Assembly (NCBI GenBank): GCA_947464585.1
Contig: CANHYS010000025.1
Span: 1 to 11,690 of the forward strand
Source: Planctomycetaceae bacterium
Lineage (GTDB): Bacteria; Planctomycetota; Planctomycetia; Pirellulales; UBA1268
Length of the DNA stretch: 11,690 nucleotides
Reading direction: 5' to 3'
The notes under the pieces are model-generated. The model saw nothing but the letters and a program-made list of their open reading frames with translations. It made no database searches and had not been told where the DNA came from. Below, in pieces: positions 1 through 8,200 of this stretch. Positions within the stretch are counted from its first letter, which is position 1. Every line of letters begins with the position of its first letter. Position numbers and translations under genes: made by a program.

Positions 1-1
1 C

Positions 2-607
2 GGCGCGGCCGGCGCCGGTTCGCGCCGCGAAAGGTTTGCCATCAGGTGGTCCCCCGCCGATGGCGGCGCGGGCGGCGGTTCGGCTCGATGCCGCTGGGCG
101 GGCCGGGCCGCCGCGGGCGGAAACCGGCTGCGCAATCGGACCTGCTCCAAGCGGCAGGGCGATCACCTGATCGGACGGTTCAGCCTCCGGGGTCGCTGCT
201 GCGTCAACGGCGTCGCTGGTCGGCAGGGAATCGATCGCAGCCATGGCCACGAGTGGCGGCTCGTCCACCAGCGGTGGATCGACGGCGGCCACTGCCACTG
301 CTCCGGCCTCGGCCATCGCCTCGCTGCCGGCAGCCTCGTCTGCCGCGCCGATCTCCACGGCAGCCGCCTGATCGCCGGCCGCATCGTCCTGCGGCTGCTG
401 ACTCATGGAGAAGACCAACGGGCGGAGCCGAGGGGACGGCTTCTTCTCCAAGGCGAAAACCGCCAGCAGGATGCAGAGGAGCAGGTGCCCGGCCAGACTC
501 AGGTACCCAGAACGTACGACCGGACTCCGCACCACGCGGTCGACCCATGGCGTGGCCTCCGGCCCCGGGGCCGCGAGCGGCGCGAATTCGATCGAGTCGG
601 GTTCCAT
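2..607 (-). CDS. Membrane-anchored Ala/Pro-rich protein, 3' end outside window
   Basis: At least 202 residues are encoded, running off the left edge without a stop. The start is the first ATG after an in-frame TGA in the 608-757 gap, with a GAGG ribosome-binding site eight bases ahead of it (616-619). Residues 1-34 are a short cytoplasmic stretch, and residues about 35-53 (GYLSLAGHLLLCILLAVFA) form one membrane helix followed by KK and a basic patch. From about residue 70 the chain is Ala/Pro/Asp/Glu-rich low complexity, probably extracytoplasmic, and becomes Gly/Arg-rich near residue 165 (PFAARTGAGRA at the edge). The plan copies the upstream gene at 758-2431: anchor, acidic/Ala-rich linker, Gly-rich junction, then a folded domain. 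I therefore infer that a folded C-terminal domain, possibly another toroid, lies outside the window. No enzymatic motif is visible and the function is unknown. The frame is supported by the helix, the start context and the lack of stops over 606 bases. Confidence 0.72.
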   Translation of the reverse strand, partial: MEPDSIEFAPLAAPGPEATPWVDRVVRSPVVRSGYLSLAGHLLLCILLAVFALEKKPSPRLRPLVFSMSQQPQDDAAGDQAAAVEIGAADEAAGSEAMAEAGAVAVAAVDPPLVDEPPLVAMAAIDSLPTSDAVDAAATPEAEPSDQVIALPLGAGPIAQPVSARGGPARPAASSRTAARAAIGGGPPDGKPFAARTGAGRA

Positions 608-721
608 CGAGTCGACCTCGTGGCAGACTTTTCCGATTGGGGAGGGAGTGCCTACGCGGCGGCCCCGACGCCAGCGCAGACGGCGATCCCACGATGCTCA
701 CGTTCTTGGGTATCGACCCCT

Positions 722-757
722 GGTGGCTGGCGGCTGAAGCATCGCCGCGGTGCCACC
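722..757 (-). terminator. Hairpin just after the toroid gene stop codon
   Basis: Read on the minus strand, the sequence directly after the TAG of the toroid gene folds as a 6-bp outer stem (GGTGGC with GCCACC), a 3/2-base internal loop, a 5-bp inner stem (GCGGC with GCCGC) and a 9-base loop. A smaller GGGT-CGAT-ACCC hairpin follows. There is no T tract, so this is not a canonical intrinsic terminator. It could end or attenuate transcription, or protect the 3' end of the toroid mRNA, ahead of the next gene at 607. The pairing is seen; the role is inferred. Confidence 0.35.
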
Positions 758-2431
758 CTACTCCTTGAAATCCTCGTCAACGCTCCCCTTGCCGTAGATC
801 GGCAGGTGGCGGTAGTAGACCTCGAGGATCATCGTGGCCAGCGACGTGCAGTAGAGACGGCCGGCAGCATGTGCGCCGTGGCCGCCATCCACCCCGTCGT
901 ACCAACTGCCCGCTTCGTGCCCCTTCTTCGCCTGGGTGGTCACGAGCATGTCGCGCATGCGGTTGTTCCAGCCCACCCATCGATCGCCTTCCACGTGGTG
1001 CAGGATCTGCGTGGCGTAGTAGTCGAAGTAGAGGTCCTTGCTCGGCCCCATCTTGGCGAGTCTGTCGACCCCGCGCTGGAGCGCCGGGTGATCCTTCTTC
1101 CAACCCAGGTACATCCTGCAGAGCAGGCCGACGGCGGAGGTCCCGGCGCCGTTGCCCGGATCGGTGTACCCGTAGGTGGCGCCGTCGTCTTGTTGCACGG
1201 CATTGAGAAACTCCACCGCCTTCTTGATCGTGAGCGGTGAGACCTGCAGGAACGCCATGTGGCCGCTCTTGAGCGCCATCAACTGCCAGCCCACGGCCGA
1301 GGTGTCGCCTGCCTGCTTGGGCGAGTAGCGCCAGCCGCCACCGGCCGGATCCTGAGCTGCCATGATGTAGTTGAGGGCCGCCTGCGCGGGCATTTGCAGG
1401 CGGCGGTCCTGCGTCATCGCGTAGCTCTCGGAGAGCACGATGCCGGCCAGCCCCTGTGAATACATGTTGCCACCCGCGGCGTAGGCCTTGCCCTGTCCCT
1501 TCACGGTCATGGCCGCAAGGAAGCCGATTCCGGCCTCGATCTGCTTCTTGTAAGGGCCTTCTTTATGCGTGTAGCCGCGGCCGAGGAAGGGGAGCAGGGC
1601 CATCGATGTGGCGCCACAGCGATCCGCCGCAACGCCCTTGTCCACGCCATGTGTGCATTGGCCATTGCAACTGGGGCAGGCCTTCAGATTGAACGACCAG
1701 CCCCCGTCGGGCAGCTGGTGTTGGATGATCCACTTGAGCCCCGACTCCACGGCGGCCTCGCTCTGGCTGCTGCCGCCGCCGGTCTGGATGAGTTGCTGCC
1801 GCATCTTCGTGTCGGTGCGGCCGCCGAGCCCGCCTGCTGTCTTGCCGCCCACGGCACCGACGCTCGAGAGCAGATCGCTTGCGGCGACCGATTCGGAACC
1901 GAAGTCGGTCAGTTCAACGGAAATCGGCGCGGCATCGAGATCGTCGGCCGTCGAGACGACCTGCACGGTCTCGACGTTGGCCGATTCAGGCAGCGCGACC
2001 ATGTCGGTGATTTCTTGCTGCGGCCCCGGGTCCTCCTGAGGCATCTCCTCCTCGAACTCCTCGAAGTTTTCCTCGACCTCCGGCGCGCTGGCCGTGATCA
2101 TCCGTGGGGCTTCCGGCTTGGGCACCTCGTTGACGACCAGCGCCATCGAGAGCAGCACGATCACGTGAACGAGCATGCTGATCGCCCAGGCGGGCGTCTG
2201 CTTGAGCAATCCGCCGGCGAGCGAACGCCGTGGGGCAGTGGTCTCAGCCACCGCAGCTGGCTGCGCAGAGGCTGGTGCTGACGGTGCAGGTGCGGCCGGC
2301 TTGGGAATCACCGGGCCGGCCTTCGCTCCGGTCGCCGTTGCGGGCTTGGCTGACGCAGCGGGAACCCGCCCGCCCTGGGCTGGAGTGCCCTGGGCTGGGG
2401 TACCCGAATCGGGAGGTGGAGGGCTTGCCAT
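758..2431 (-). CDS. Membrane-anchored squalene-cyclase/prenyltransferase-like toroid protein
   Basis: 557 residues. Residues 1-78 are a Pro/Ala-rich cytoplasmic tail with a small TPAQG repeat. Residues about 81-100 (AWAISMLVHVIVLLSMALVV) form one membrane helix. Residues 119-134 are strongly acidic (EVEENFEEFEEEMPQE), and a Gly-rich junction precedes a C-terminal domain from about 222 to 545. That domain has the helix-pair repeats of the prenyltransferase/squalene-hopene cyclase alpha/alpha toroid: QLPDGGWSF at 239-247, AQDPAGGGWRYSP, and QQDDGATYGYTDPG, each a degenerate QW-type motif. I do not see the DXDD catalytic acid motif of squalene-hopene cyclases, so an enzymatic role is doubtful; a binding or scaffold role outside the inner membrane is more likely. 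Cysteines at 252, 255, 259 and 272 form a cluster inserted between the first two helices. The start is the first ATG after an in-frame TGA four codons upstream; no clear ribosome-binding site precedes it. Such anchored toroid proteins are common in planctomycetes but, to my knowledge, have no assigned function. Confidence 0.85.
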   Translation of the reverse strand: MASPPPPDSGTPAQGTPAQGGRVPAASAKPATATGAKAGPVIPKPAAPAPSAPASAQPAAVAETTAPRRSLAGGLLKQTPAWAISMLVHVIVLLSMALVVNEVPKPEAPRMITASAPEVEENFEEFEEEMPQEDPGPQQEITDMVALPESANVETVQVVSTADDLDAAPISVELTDFGSESVAASDLLSSVGAVGGKTAGGLGGRTDTKMRQQLIQTGGGSSQSEAAVESGLKWIIQHQLPDGGWSFNLKACPSCNGQCTHGVDKGVAADRCGATSMALLPFLGRGYTHKEGPYKKQIEAGIGFLAAMTVKGQGKAYAAGGNMYSQGLAGIVLSESYAMTQDRRLQMPAQAALNYIMAAQDPAGGGWRYSPKQAGDTSAVGWQLMALKSGHMAFLQVSPLTIKKAVEFLNAVQQDDGATYGYTDPGNGAGTSAVGLLCRMYLGWKKDHPALQRGVDRLAKMGPSKDLYFDYYATQILHHVEGDRWVGWNNRMRDMLVTTQAKKGHEAGSWYDGVDGGHGAHAAGRLYCTSLATMILEVYYRHLPIYGKGSVDEDFKE

Positions 2432-2498
2432 GGCTGTGATTCACTACAGATCGCTGAGCATCGGTCGCTGCTTGGGCCAATCCAAACCTGCTTCCAAA

Positions 2499-2531
2499 GT
2501 TATAGTATCGTGTCGACCGATGGGGCCGCAA
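2499..2531 (-). promoter_or_regulatory. Weak promoter candidate for the toroid gene
   Basis: On the minus strand a TTGCGG box (2526-2531) lies 16 bases from GATACT (2504-2509), which itself runs into TATAAC (2499-2504). This is the only A+T-rich spot in the 261-bp gap between the divergent toroid and L33 genes. The remainder of that gap shows only a short CGGAATTCCG palindrome (2540-2549), and I found no convincing plus-strand promoter for L33. The match is modest and could be chance. Confidence 0.25.
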
Positions 2532-2692
2532 ACGCAGGCCGGAATTCCGAGGTTTCCCCGGTGCTCACACGGTGCTTCCCCGGGTGGGAAATGCCCGGTT
2601 CCGCCCTGCTCCCCGCCTCTGGCTGGCGGCGCGGCCGGTCGACGAGTACGATCCGCAGTCCCACGTCCCAGGAATTTCGGAAGGATTAGGTC

Positions 2693-2857
2693 ATGGCCAA
2701 GGGCAAAAAGAGACTCGAAGTGATCCATCTCGTCTGTGCGGAGACGGGCGACCAAAACTACACCCTGCGCCGCAAGTCGGGCGGGGAGAAGCTCAAGGTG
2801 AAAAAGTATTCACCGCGGCTGCGGAAGCACACGCTCCACAACGAGAAGAAGAAGTAG
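2693..2857 (+). CDS. rpmG: 50S ribosomal protein L33
   Basis: 54 residues, the usual L33 length. The sequence MAKGKKRLEVIHLVCAETG, then NYTLRRKSGGEKLKVKKYSP and RKHTLHNEKKK, shows the conserved L33 features: a basic N-terminus, the I-x-L-V-C strand, the Y-x-T-x-x-R-K core, the L-x-x-KKY(S/C)P turn and a Lys-rich tail. L33 sits in the large subunit near the E site. Only one cysteine (Cys15) is present, so this is the zinc-independent type lacking the paired CxxC motifs. A strong ribosome-binding site, GGAAGGA (2679-2685), is seven bases ahead of the ATG. It stands alone, not beside rpmB, secE or nusG, and its end faces the end of the glycosyltransferase gene at 2898 across 40 bases. A 5-bp hairpin (2862-2878) lies in that gap but lacks a T tract. 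Confidence 0.95.
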   Translation: MAKGKKRLEVIHLVCAETGDQNYTLRRKSGGEKLKVKKYSPRLRKHTLHNEKKK

Positions 2858-2897
2858 AGCGGGCGGGCGTCAGCCGCCAGGTCTCATTCGCAAGGGC

Positions 2898-4058
2898 TCA
2901 TCCGCAAGAGGTGAGGATCCTGGCCAGCTGGGCCGACCGGTCGGCTATGGCCGCCTCCAGTTCGTGGATCTGATCGGCTCGACGGCGGAGGGAGGCCTCA
3001 GCGTCGCCCTCGATCAGGAGCAGGCGGCATTCCGCCTTTCTTTCGAACCGACCACGGCCTGGTCGCAGCACGACCTCCACCTCGCAGGGTTCGCCCGCCG
3101 CCGCCTGCGGAGCGTCTGCGAGCAGGGCAAGAACATCCCGGCCCAGCGGTGTCTCGGTTGCATCGGCCGGCAGCCCCCAGGTCAGATCGCGTGTCGAGCG
3201 TTCCAGCAGTCCGTGACGGCAGCGCTTGAGACGCCCGCGGCGGAGAAAGTAGGGCACGTTCACACCATCCCGCCAGCGGGGCGTGGCCGAGGCATCGACC
3301 GGGTGCCAGACATGCAGTGACCAGGTGCGGTCGAGGATCGACTCCAGCCGCACGCCCGCAGCGCGGAGCCGCAGGCCGAGATCGTCGTCCTCCTGTCCCC
3401 AGCCGACGAACCGCTCGTCGCAGCCGTTCACCGCCTCGAAGTCGCGGCGCCACATCCCACAGTTGCCGCCCGCAAGCCGCGGCTTCGATGGGTGACGGAA
3501 CGTCGCATGCCACCATGCCTTGCGGAAGCGTTTCGCGAGCAGCTGCCGTTCGGAGGCGGGGGCGAGCGAGGCCAGGTCGGTGCTGGCGATGGTCGCCGTG
3601 TCGAGTCGTGCGCTCGTGTCTTCCGGGAGTCGGGCGCAATAGCCCAGCAGAGCCCGGCCGGGGCGGAGACGTTCGAGGTAGGCGGCCACGTGATCGCGGG
3701 GCAGGATGCAGTCGCCATCGAGAAAGAGCAGGGAGTCGCTCTCGGTGAGACGGGCGCCAGCGTTGCGGGTGCGGGCCAGGCGAAAGCCGTCGTGGGGCTG
3801 CGACGTGAACCGCACGGGAAAGCTGGCTTTGGCGGCGAAGTCGCGGACGAGAGCCGCCGTGCCGTCGGTCGAACCATCGTCACTGATGATCACCTCGAAT
3901 CGACCGTCGACGCCGGTCTGGGCCGCGATCGACGCGAGCACAAGCGCCAGGTGGCGGGGCTTCTGAAACGTGTTGACGATCAACGCGATGTCGCGGGCGG
4001 CGCTCGCGGGATCAGCGTACGTCGCGGCAGGTGACTGGATGGGAGAATCTCCGTTCAT
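2898..4058 (-). CDS. Family 2 glycosyltransferase with galactosyltransferase-type C-terminal motif
   Basis: 386 residues. It is a GT-A fold sugar transferase: residues about 23-30 form the first strand (IALIVNTF), DDGSTDGT at 60-67 is the nucleotide-sugar loop, and LFLDGDC at 111-117 contains the DxD-type metal site. GGNCGMWRRDF (197-207) and GWGQEDDDLGLRL (219-231) match the Glyco_transf_7C module found in galactosyltransferases and chondroitin-type polymerases, where the ED pair supplies the base; the W-H pair at 251-252 fits the metal-binding His. Residues about 300-386 are an unrecognised tail that ends in a charged, possibly coiled-coil helix. No signal peptide is seen, so it probably acts on the cytoplasmic face. 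Its ATG overlaps the lpxK stop (ATGA), so the two genes are likely co-transcribed and translationally coupled. This suggests, without proving, a role in adding sugars to lipid A core or another surface glycan. Donor and acceptor cannot be read from sequence. Confidence 0.87.
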   Translation of the reverse strand: MNGDSPIQSPAATYADPASAARDIALIVNTFQKPRHLALVLASIAAQTGVDGRFEVIISDDGSTDGTAALVRDFAAKASFPVRFTSQPHDGFRLARTRNAGARLTESDSLLFLDGDCILPRDHVAAYLERLRPGRALLGYCARLPEDTSARLDTATIASTDLASLAPASERQLLAKRFRKAWWHATFRHPSKPRLAGGNCGMWRRDFEAVNGCDERFVGWGQEDDDLGLRLRAAGVRLESILDRTWSLHVWHPVDASATPRWRDGVNVPYFLRRGRLKRCRHGLLERSTRDLTWGLPADATETPLGRDVLALLADAPQAAAGEPCEVEVVLRPGRGRFERKAECRLLLIEGDAEASLRRRADQIHELEAAIADRSAQLARILTSCG

Positions 4059-5155
4059 GGGTGGGCCAGCCTTCCTGCTGCCCGGGCCACCACCGACTCC
4101 AGCAGCGATTCCAAACGGTCGGAGGAGTCGCCACCCGGGAGGATCTCCAGTGCGATCTCCAACGCGAACAGCGGAATGTCGCCCAGCCGTTCGACGCGCA
4201 GCTTGACGAGATCCTTGAGCGTGGTCACCACCAGATCGGCATGCAGGCCGGCTGCCCAGTCGTGGAGTGCATGCAGATCGGTGGACGTGTAGGCGTGGTG
4301 ATCGGGGAACGGGCGAAAGCCGGCCAGGTCGGCGCCGAGGTTCTCCAGTGATGTACGGAATGCAGACGGGTTGCCAATCCCTGCGAAGGCGGCGATCCGA
4401 GCGGCTCTCAGTCGCTCGAGTGGCTGCGTGTCTGACGTTGCCGACCGCAGCTGCACCGGTCGATGCGCGGCCTCCAACCAGACAGGCGGCAGGCCGCCCC
4501 GGCAGGCCTTGGTGAGAACATGGCGAATCTCGCTGCGACGTCGGGCATCGACCGATGCCGCCCGCGTCAGGACGACGGCCTGAGCGCGGGCGAGCCCGGA
4601 GAGCGGTTCCCGCAGCAGGCCGCGTGGGAAGAGATGGCCACCACCATAGGGGTCGGTGGCATCCACGGCCACGATGTCGAGGTCGCGGGCGAGACGACGG
4701 TGCTGGAAGCCGTCGTCGAGCAGCGCCACTTCCGCCCCCGCGGCTGCGGCGGTGCGGACTCCGGCGATTCGATCGCGGTCGGCCACGTGCGGCACGGTCG
4801 GCAGCAGGATGGCCAGCTCGGCCGCCTCGTCGCTGCGTTCACCGCGGGCGGCCCCGTAGCCGCGGCTCACGATGGCGGGCCGCAGGCCGCGGGCCGCCAC
4901 TGCCCGTGCCAGCCACGCCACCAGGGGTGTCTTGCCGGTGCCGCCGAGCGTGAGATTGCCCACCGACACAACCGGCACGGACCCGTGGGTGGCCTTCAGG
5001 AGACCATGATCGTACGCCGCATTGCGGCAGCCGATCACCAGACCGTAGGGGACCGCGAGCCCGGCCAGGGCAAGGCGTGCCAGCGTCGGCCCCACGCCGC
5101 GTGCCGTTCCGTCCACCAGACGCTTGAAAGCCTCGGCGTCGGGGAGCAGGGTCAT
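4055..5155 (-). CDS. lpxK: Tetraacyldisaccharide 4'-kinase (lipid A 4'-kinase)
   Basis: 366 residues, slightly longer than typical LpxK. It transfers the ATP gamma-phosphate to the 4' position of tetraacyldisaccharide 1-phosphate to make lipid IVA, at the cytoplasmic face of the inner membrane. Evidence: an N-terminal hydrophobic segment, about 25-49, that would seat it on the membrane; a P-loop in SVGNLTLGGTGKTP (64-77); SRGYG (97-101); the signature LLDDGFQHRRL (145-155); FPRGLLREP (176-184); FPDHHAYT (283-290); and TTLKDLVKL (311-319), corresponding to the family's TEKDAVKL. The start at 5155 is chosen because an AAGGAA ribosome-binding site (5162-5167) lies six bases ahead and homology begins here. 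The same frame stays open to an ATG at 5356, but that would overlap the divergent gene at 5280 and add 67 residues with no LpxK character. It heads a unit with the glycosyltransferase at 2898-4058. Its presence implies an LPS-type outer membrane. Confidence 0.95.
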   Translation of the reverse strand: MTLLPDAEAFKRLVDGTARGVGPTLARLALAGLAVPYGLVIGCRNAAYDHGLLKATHGSVPVVSVGNLTLGGTGKTPLVAWLARAVAARGLRPAIVSRGYGAARGERSDEAAELAILLPTVPHVADRDRIAGVRTAAAAGAEVALLDDGFQHRRLARDLDIVAVDATDPYGGGHLFPRGLLREPLSGLARAQAVVLTRAASVDARRRSEIRHVLTKACRGGLPPVWLEAAHRPVQLRSATSDTQPLERLRAARIAAFAGIGNPSAFRTSLENLGADLAGFRPFPDHHAYTSTDLHALHDWAAGLHADLVVTTLKDLVKLRVERLGDIPLFALEIALEILPGGDSSDRLESLLESVVARAAGRLAHP

Positions 5156-5161
5156 GTGGGG

Positions 5162-5199
5162 TTCCTTTTCCGGCGGTGCCGTCGTTTGACGGCACGCCG
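5162..5199 (-). promoter_or_regulatory. lpxK leader: 5' hairpin abutting the ribosome-binding site
   Basis: GTGCCGTC (5176-5183) and GACGGCAC (5188-5195) form a perfect 8-bp stem closed by a GTTT loop (AAAC in the minus-strand RNA). The stem extends by four more pairs (CGGC 5171-5174 with GCCG 5196-5199) across one bulged G at 5175. The AAGGAA ribosome-binding site (5162-5167) starts three bases below the stem. If the promoter at 5206-5235 is used, the transcript starts near 5199, so the hairpin would form its extreme 5' end. The pairing is seen; any role in mRNA stability or translation control is inferred. Confidence 0.5.
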
Positions 5200-5205
5200 A
5201 GGCGT

Positions 5206-5235
5206 ACCTTAGGCGGCTTTTCCGACACCCGTCAA
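5206..5235 (-). promoter_or_regulatory. Probable sigma-70-type promoter for lpxK
   Basis: On the minus strand TTGACG (5230-5235) and TAAGGT (5206-5211) are separated by 18 bases, a good match to the vegetative consensus. They lie about 50 bases ahead of the lpxK start, within the 124-bp gap to the divergent gene at 5280. The predicted start of transcription is near 5199. Confidence 0.45.
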
Positions 5236-5266
5236 CGCGGAGCGGGCGGATCGTCAAAGCTGCCGA

Positions 5267-5272
5267 TATAAT
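5267..5272 (+). promoter_or_regulatory. Consensus -10 box seven bases from ATG, suggesting a leaderless mRNA
   Basis: A perfect TATAAT ends eight positions before the A of the ATG at 5280, so transcription would begin on or within a base of the start codon. The bases between and ahead contain no purine-rich ribosome-binding site. No -35 match is found at the proper spacing (5244-5249 reads GGGCGG), so the box may rely on an activator or be chance; within this GC-rich sequence a perfect TATAAT is uncommon. Confidence 0.45.
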
Positions 5273-5279
5273 CGACACC

Positions 5280-8200
5280 ATGGCCACGGCTTCACACCCA
5301 ACCTCTGAGCCGCTTGCCGTCGGCGCGTGGGGCGACGACGGCGAGGCCGACTCCAAGTCGGAACGCTACCTCGCCCGGCGGCTCGCCGCGGCCAGCGCTG
5401 ACTATAAGGGGGTCGCGCTCACCACGTTTCTGCTGGGAGCCGGCGTGGCGACGCTGCTCTGGATCGCCAGCGGGATTCTGCTGGAGCACTGGATCGTCGC
5501 AGGCGGCCTGCCCCGCTGGGCGCGGTGGACGTGGCTCCTGATGGGGCTTGCGGCGATCGTTGCGGCGGGCGTCCGGTGGATCCTGCCGCTGCTGCGGTAT
5601 CGCGTCAATCTCGTCTACGCGGCGAGGGTGATCGAGAAGGAACATCCCGAACTCCACAACGATCTCGTCAACACCGTGCTGGTCAAGGCGCATCCGGAGG
5701 GCAATGCCGCCACGGTCGTGAAGTCGCTCGAACGGCGGGCGGCCAAGCGGCTCTCCGCCGTGCCCGCCGAGTCTGTCATCGATCGTTCTCAGGCGGTGCG
5801 GTTGGCCTATGCGTTGGCGGTGCTCGTGGGGCTGGCGTGTGTCTACTCGCTGGCGGCCCCGAAGAGCATGCTCACCACCACGGCGCGGCTGCTCGCGCCC
5901 TGGGCCCGCGTGGCGGCGCCGACGAGGGTGAGATTCGAACCGCCCCGATTGCAGTGGCGGATGCCAGGAGAAGATGCGGCTGCCGTCGGACCCGTCGCTG
6001 ATCGTGACGCGGCAGTCGGGGGCGCTGATGGCAGCGATCCGAACGATCCCAGAAGCATCAAGGTCGATGCCGGCGGGGCCACGCTGGTCCGTGGCCGGCA
6101 ACTGTTCGTGAGCAGTGCGATCCGCGGTCTGCGACGCGACGAGCGGCCGGTGGTCGTCGTCACGCCCTTGCTCGACACCGGCGCCGTCGATGGTGCGGCG
6201 GTGCCATGGCGAGTGGAGATGACACGGGTTGGCGGTGAAACGGCCGCCGGGCAGCGGTATGCAGCCGTGCTGCCCGATGCGACCCGCGGGCTTGATCAGT
6301 CGGTGGCGTTCACGATGCAAGCTGGCGACGGGAGGAGCGAGCCGATCCGCGTGGCGTTGGTCGATTCGCCAACCCTTCTGGTCCGCGAGGTGCGGTACGA
6401 GTTTCCTGCATACATGCATCGCGAGCGAGAGACGGTGGCGTGGCAGGGCGACCTGCGGGCGGTCGAGGGCACGCGTGTCGTGATCATCGCCGAGAGCAAC
6501 CAGCCGCTGGAGTCGGCATGGATCGACTTTGGGTGTGATGGCAGCCGTGATCTGAAACTCAAGGTGGGGGCGAGCGATCTGGCACGGGCGAGTGGCTCGT
6601 TCGTGCTGCAGATGAATCCCGAACGCACGGCAGCGGAGCATGCGTCTTACAGGCTGGTGTTCCAGCCGCGTGGGACGGCGCTGGCCGGCAGGGAGCAGAT
6701 CGAGACGGAAAAGCTCGAACACAGGATCGAGGTGCTGGCCGATCTGGCCCCTGAGATCTCCATCGAGGAGCCGCAGGAATCGCCGGCCCGCGTGCCGCCA
6801 GGGGCGCCCGTGACGCTGCGGGTGCGGGCGCTCGATCCCGATTTTGGTCTGGCTCGTGTCGGTATCGAGACCCGGGTGCAGGGCGGTGCGTCACAGCCCG
6901 AGATCGTGCTGCCGGGGAGCGAGCGGCGGACAGCGTTCAATGGTGTGCTCCAAGTCGTACCGGAGCGGCTCGGTGCGGGGGCTGGCAGCGCGCTTGAATA
7001 CAGGGGGGTGGCCGTGGACACGCGGCCCAACCAGCCGAATGTGACCCATACGCCTTGGAAGTTGCTGCAGATCGATGCCTCCGCGTTGCCACGGCAGCCG
7101 GAAAAGGCGCCGCCGCGGTCGGGCGAGCGAGATCAAGGTCGTCGCGAGGGTGATCCAAAAGAAGCCGGTGGGAGCGGCGCGGGAGAGTCGGGCGACGACA
7201 GCGAGCCGAGTCGCGACGACGGGCAGGGTAACAACGACGGACAGGGCAACGACCGTGGCGACGGCTCACCACAAGACACAGCAGACGGTCGAGGCATGTC
7301 GAAGGGTGCTGATGGGGAGAAGCAGCAGGACGGGCAGGGCAAAAATCCGGCGGGCGAACAGCCGGAGGGCGGTAAGCCCGAGGCAGCCGGCGAGCAGCGT
7401 CCGAACGACGGGAGCGGCCAGAAGCCGGAGCAGTCTGGCGGTGGGCAGCAGAACAAGCCGCAGCAGAAAACGCCGCAGCAGAACTCCCCGCAGCAGAATA
7501 GTGGCGAACAGGGGGAACCCCAGCCCGGGCAGCAGGGCGGTGCCGCCAGCGGCAGTCAGCAGGGTGGCAAGCAGCCGCAGCCCGGCGACAACAAGCAGCA
7601 AGGATCGTCGCAAGGGCAGGGAAGCGAAGCCGGTGGCGCGAGTGGAACTGGACAGGGCCGTGGCGGGCAGGGAAAGAGCGGCGGCGGGAAGCAGCCTGAC
7701 GGCGAACAAGCCGATGGAGCGCAGGGAACAGGTGGCCAGGGAATGGGTGGCCAGCAAGCCGGCAAGACGGGCTCAGCACAACAAGCGGGTGGCGATCAGC
7801 CGGGGAAAAACACTGCAGGGAAGCGTGGTGCGGGAGAAAATTCACAGGGCGGGCAGGCCGAGGGCCAGCGTGGTGGCGGAAAGCAGGGAGGTGGTCAGCA
7901 GCAGCCCCGACCTACGGTGGCTTCCGACGGCACCAATGACGGCGAGGCGATGGAGAGAATTCTCGATCATCGTCGTCAGGCCGGGGGCAACGCATCTGAC
8001 GGAATGAAGTCGGGCAAGACAAAGCCAGACGGCGATGGTGCGAACGAGAGAGGCGACAGCAAGGCTGGTGAGAACTCATCGAACGAGGGGAAGACCGCTG
8101 GTCAAAATCCAACAGGCAAGCCGGGCGAGCGCAACCCTGGTGAGGGTATGTCTGCGGATGGGGAGCCGCAGGCAGGAACTGACGGCGAGAAGAACGGAGA

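Noticed and set aside
204..701. 165-codon minus-strand ORF and several plus-strand ORFs at the left edge
   Set aside because: They overlap the frame that carries a membrane helix, a ribosome-binding site and a start at 607; their Arg/Pro/Gly-rich content is typical of shadow frames in GC-rich DNA.
758..2431. Calling the toroid protein a squalene-hopene cyclase
   Set aside because: The QW-like motifs fit the fold, but no DXDD motif is visible and the protein is anchored by a single N-terminal helix with a long linker, unlike the enzyme.
2572..2973. 133-codon plus-strand ORF over the L33 region
   Set aside because: It is in a different frame from the clearly recognisable L33 and has no family features.
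5156..5356. Upstream ATG at 5356 extending LpxK by 67 residues
   Set aside because: It would overlap the divergent gene at 5280, the added residues have no LpxK character, and a good ribosome-binding site stands before the ATG at 5155.
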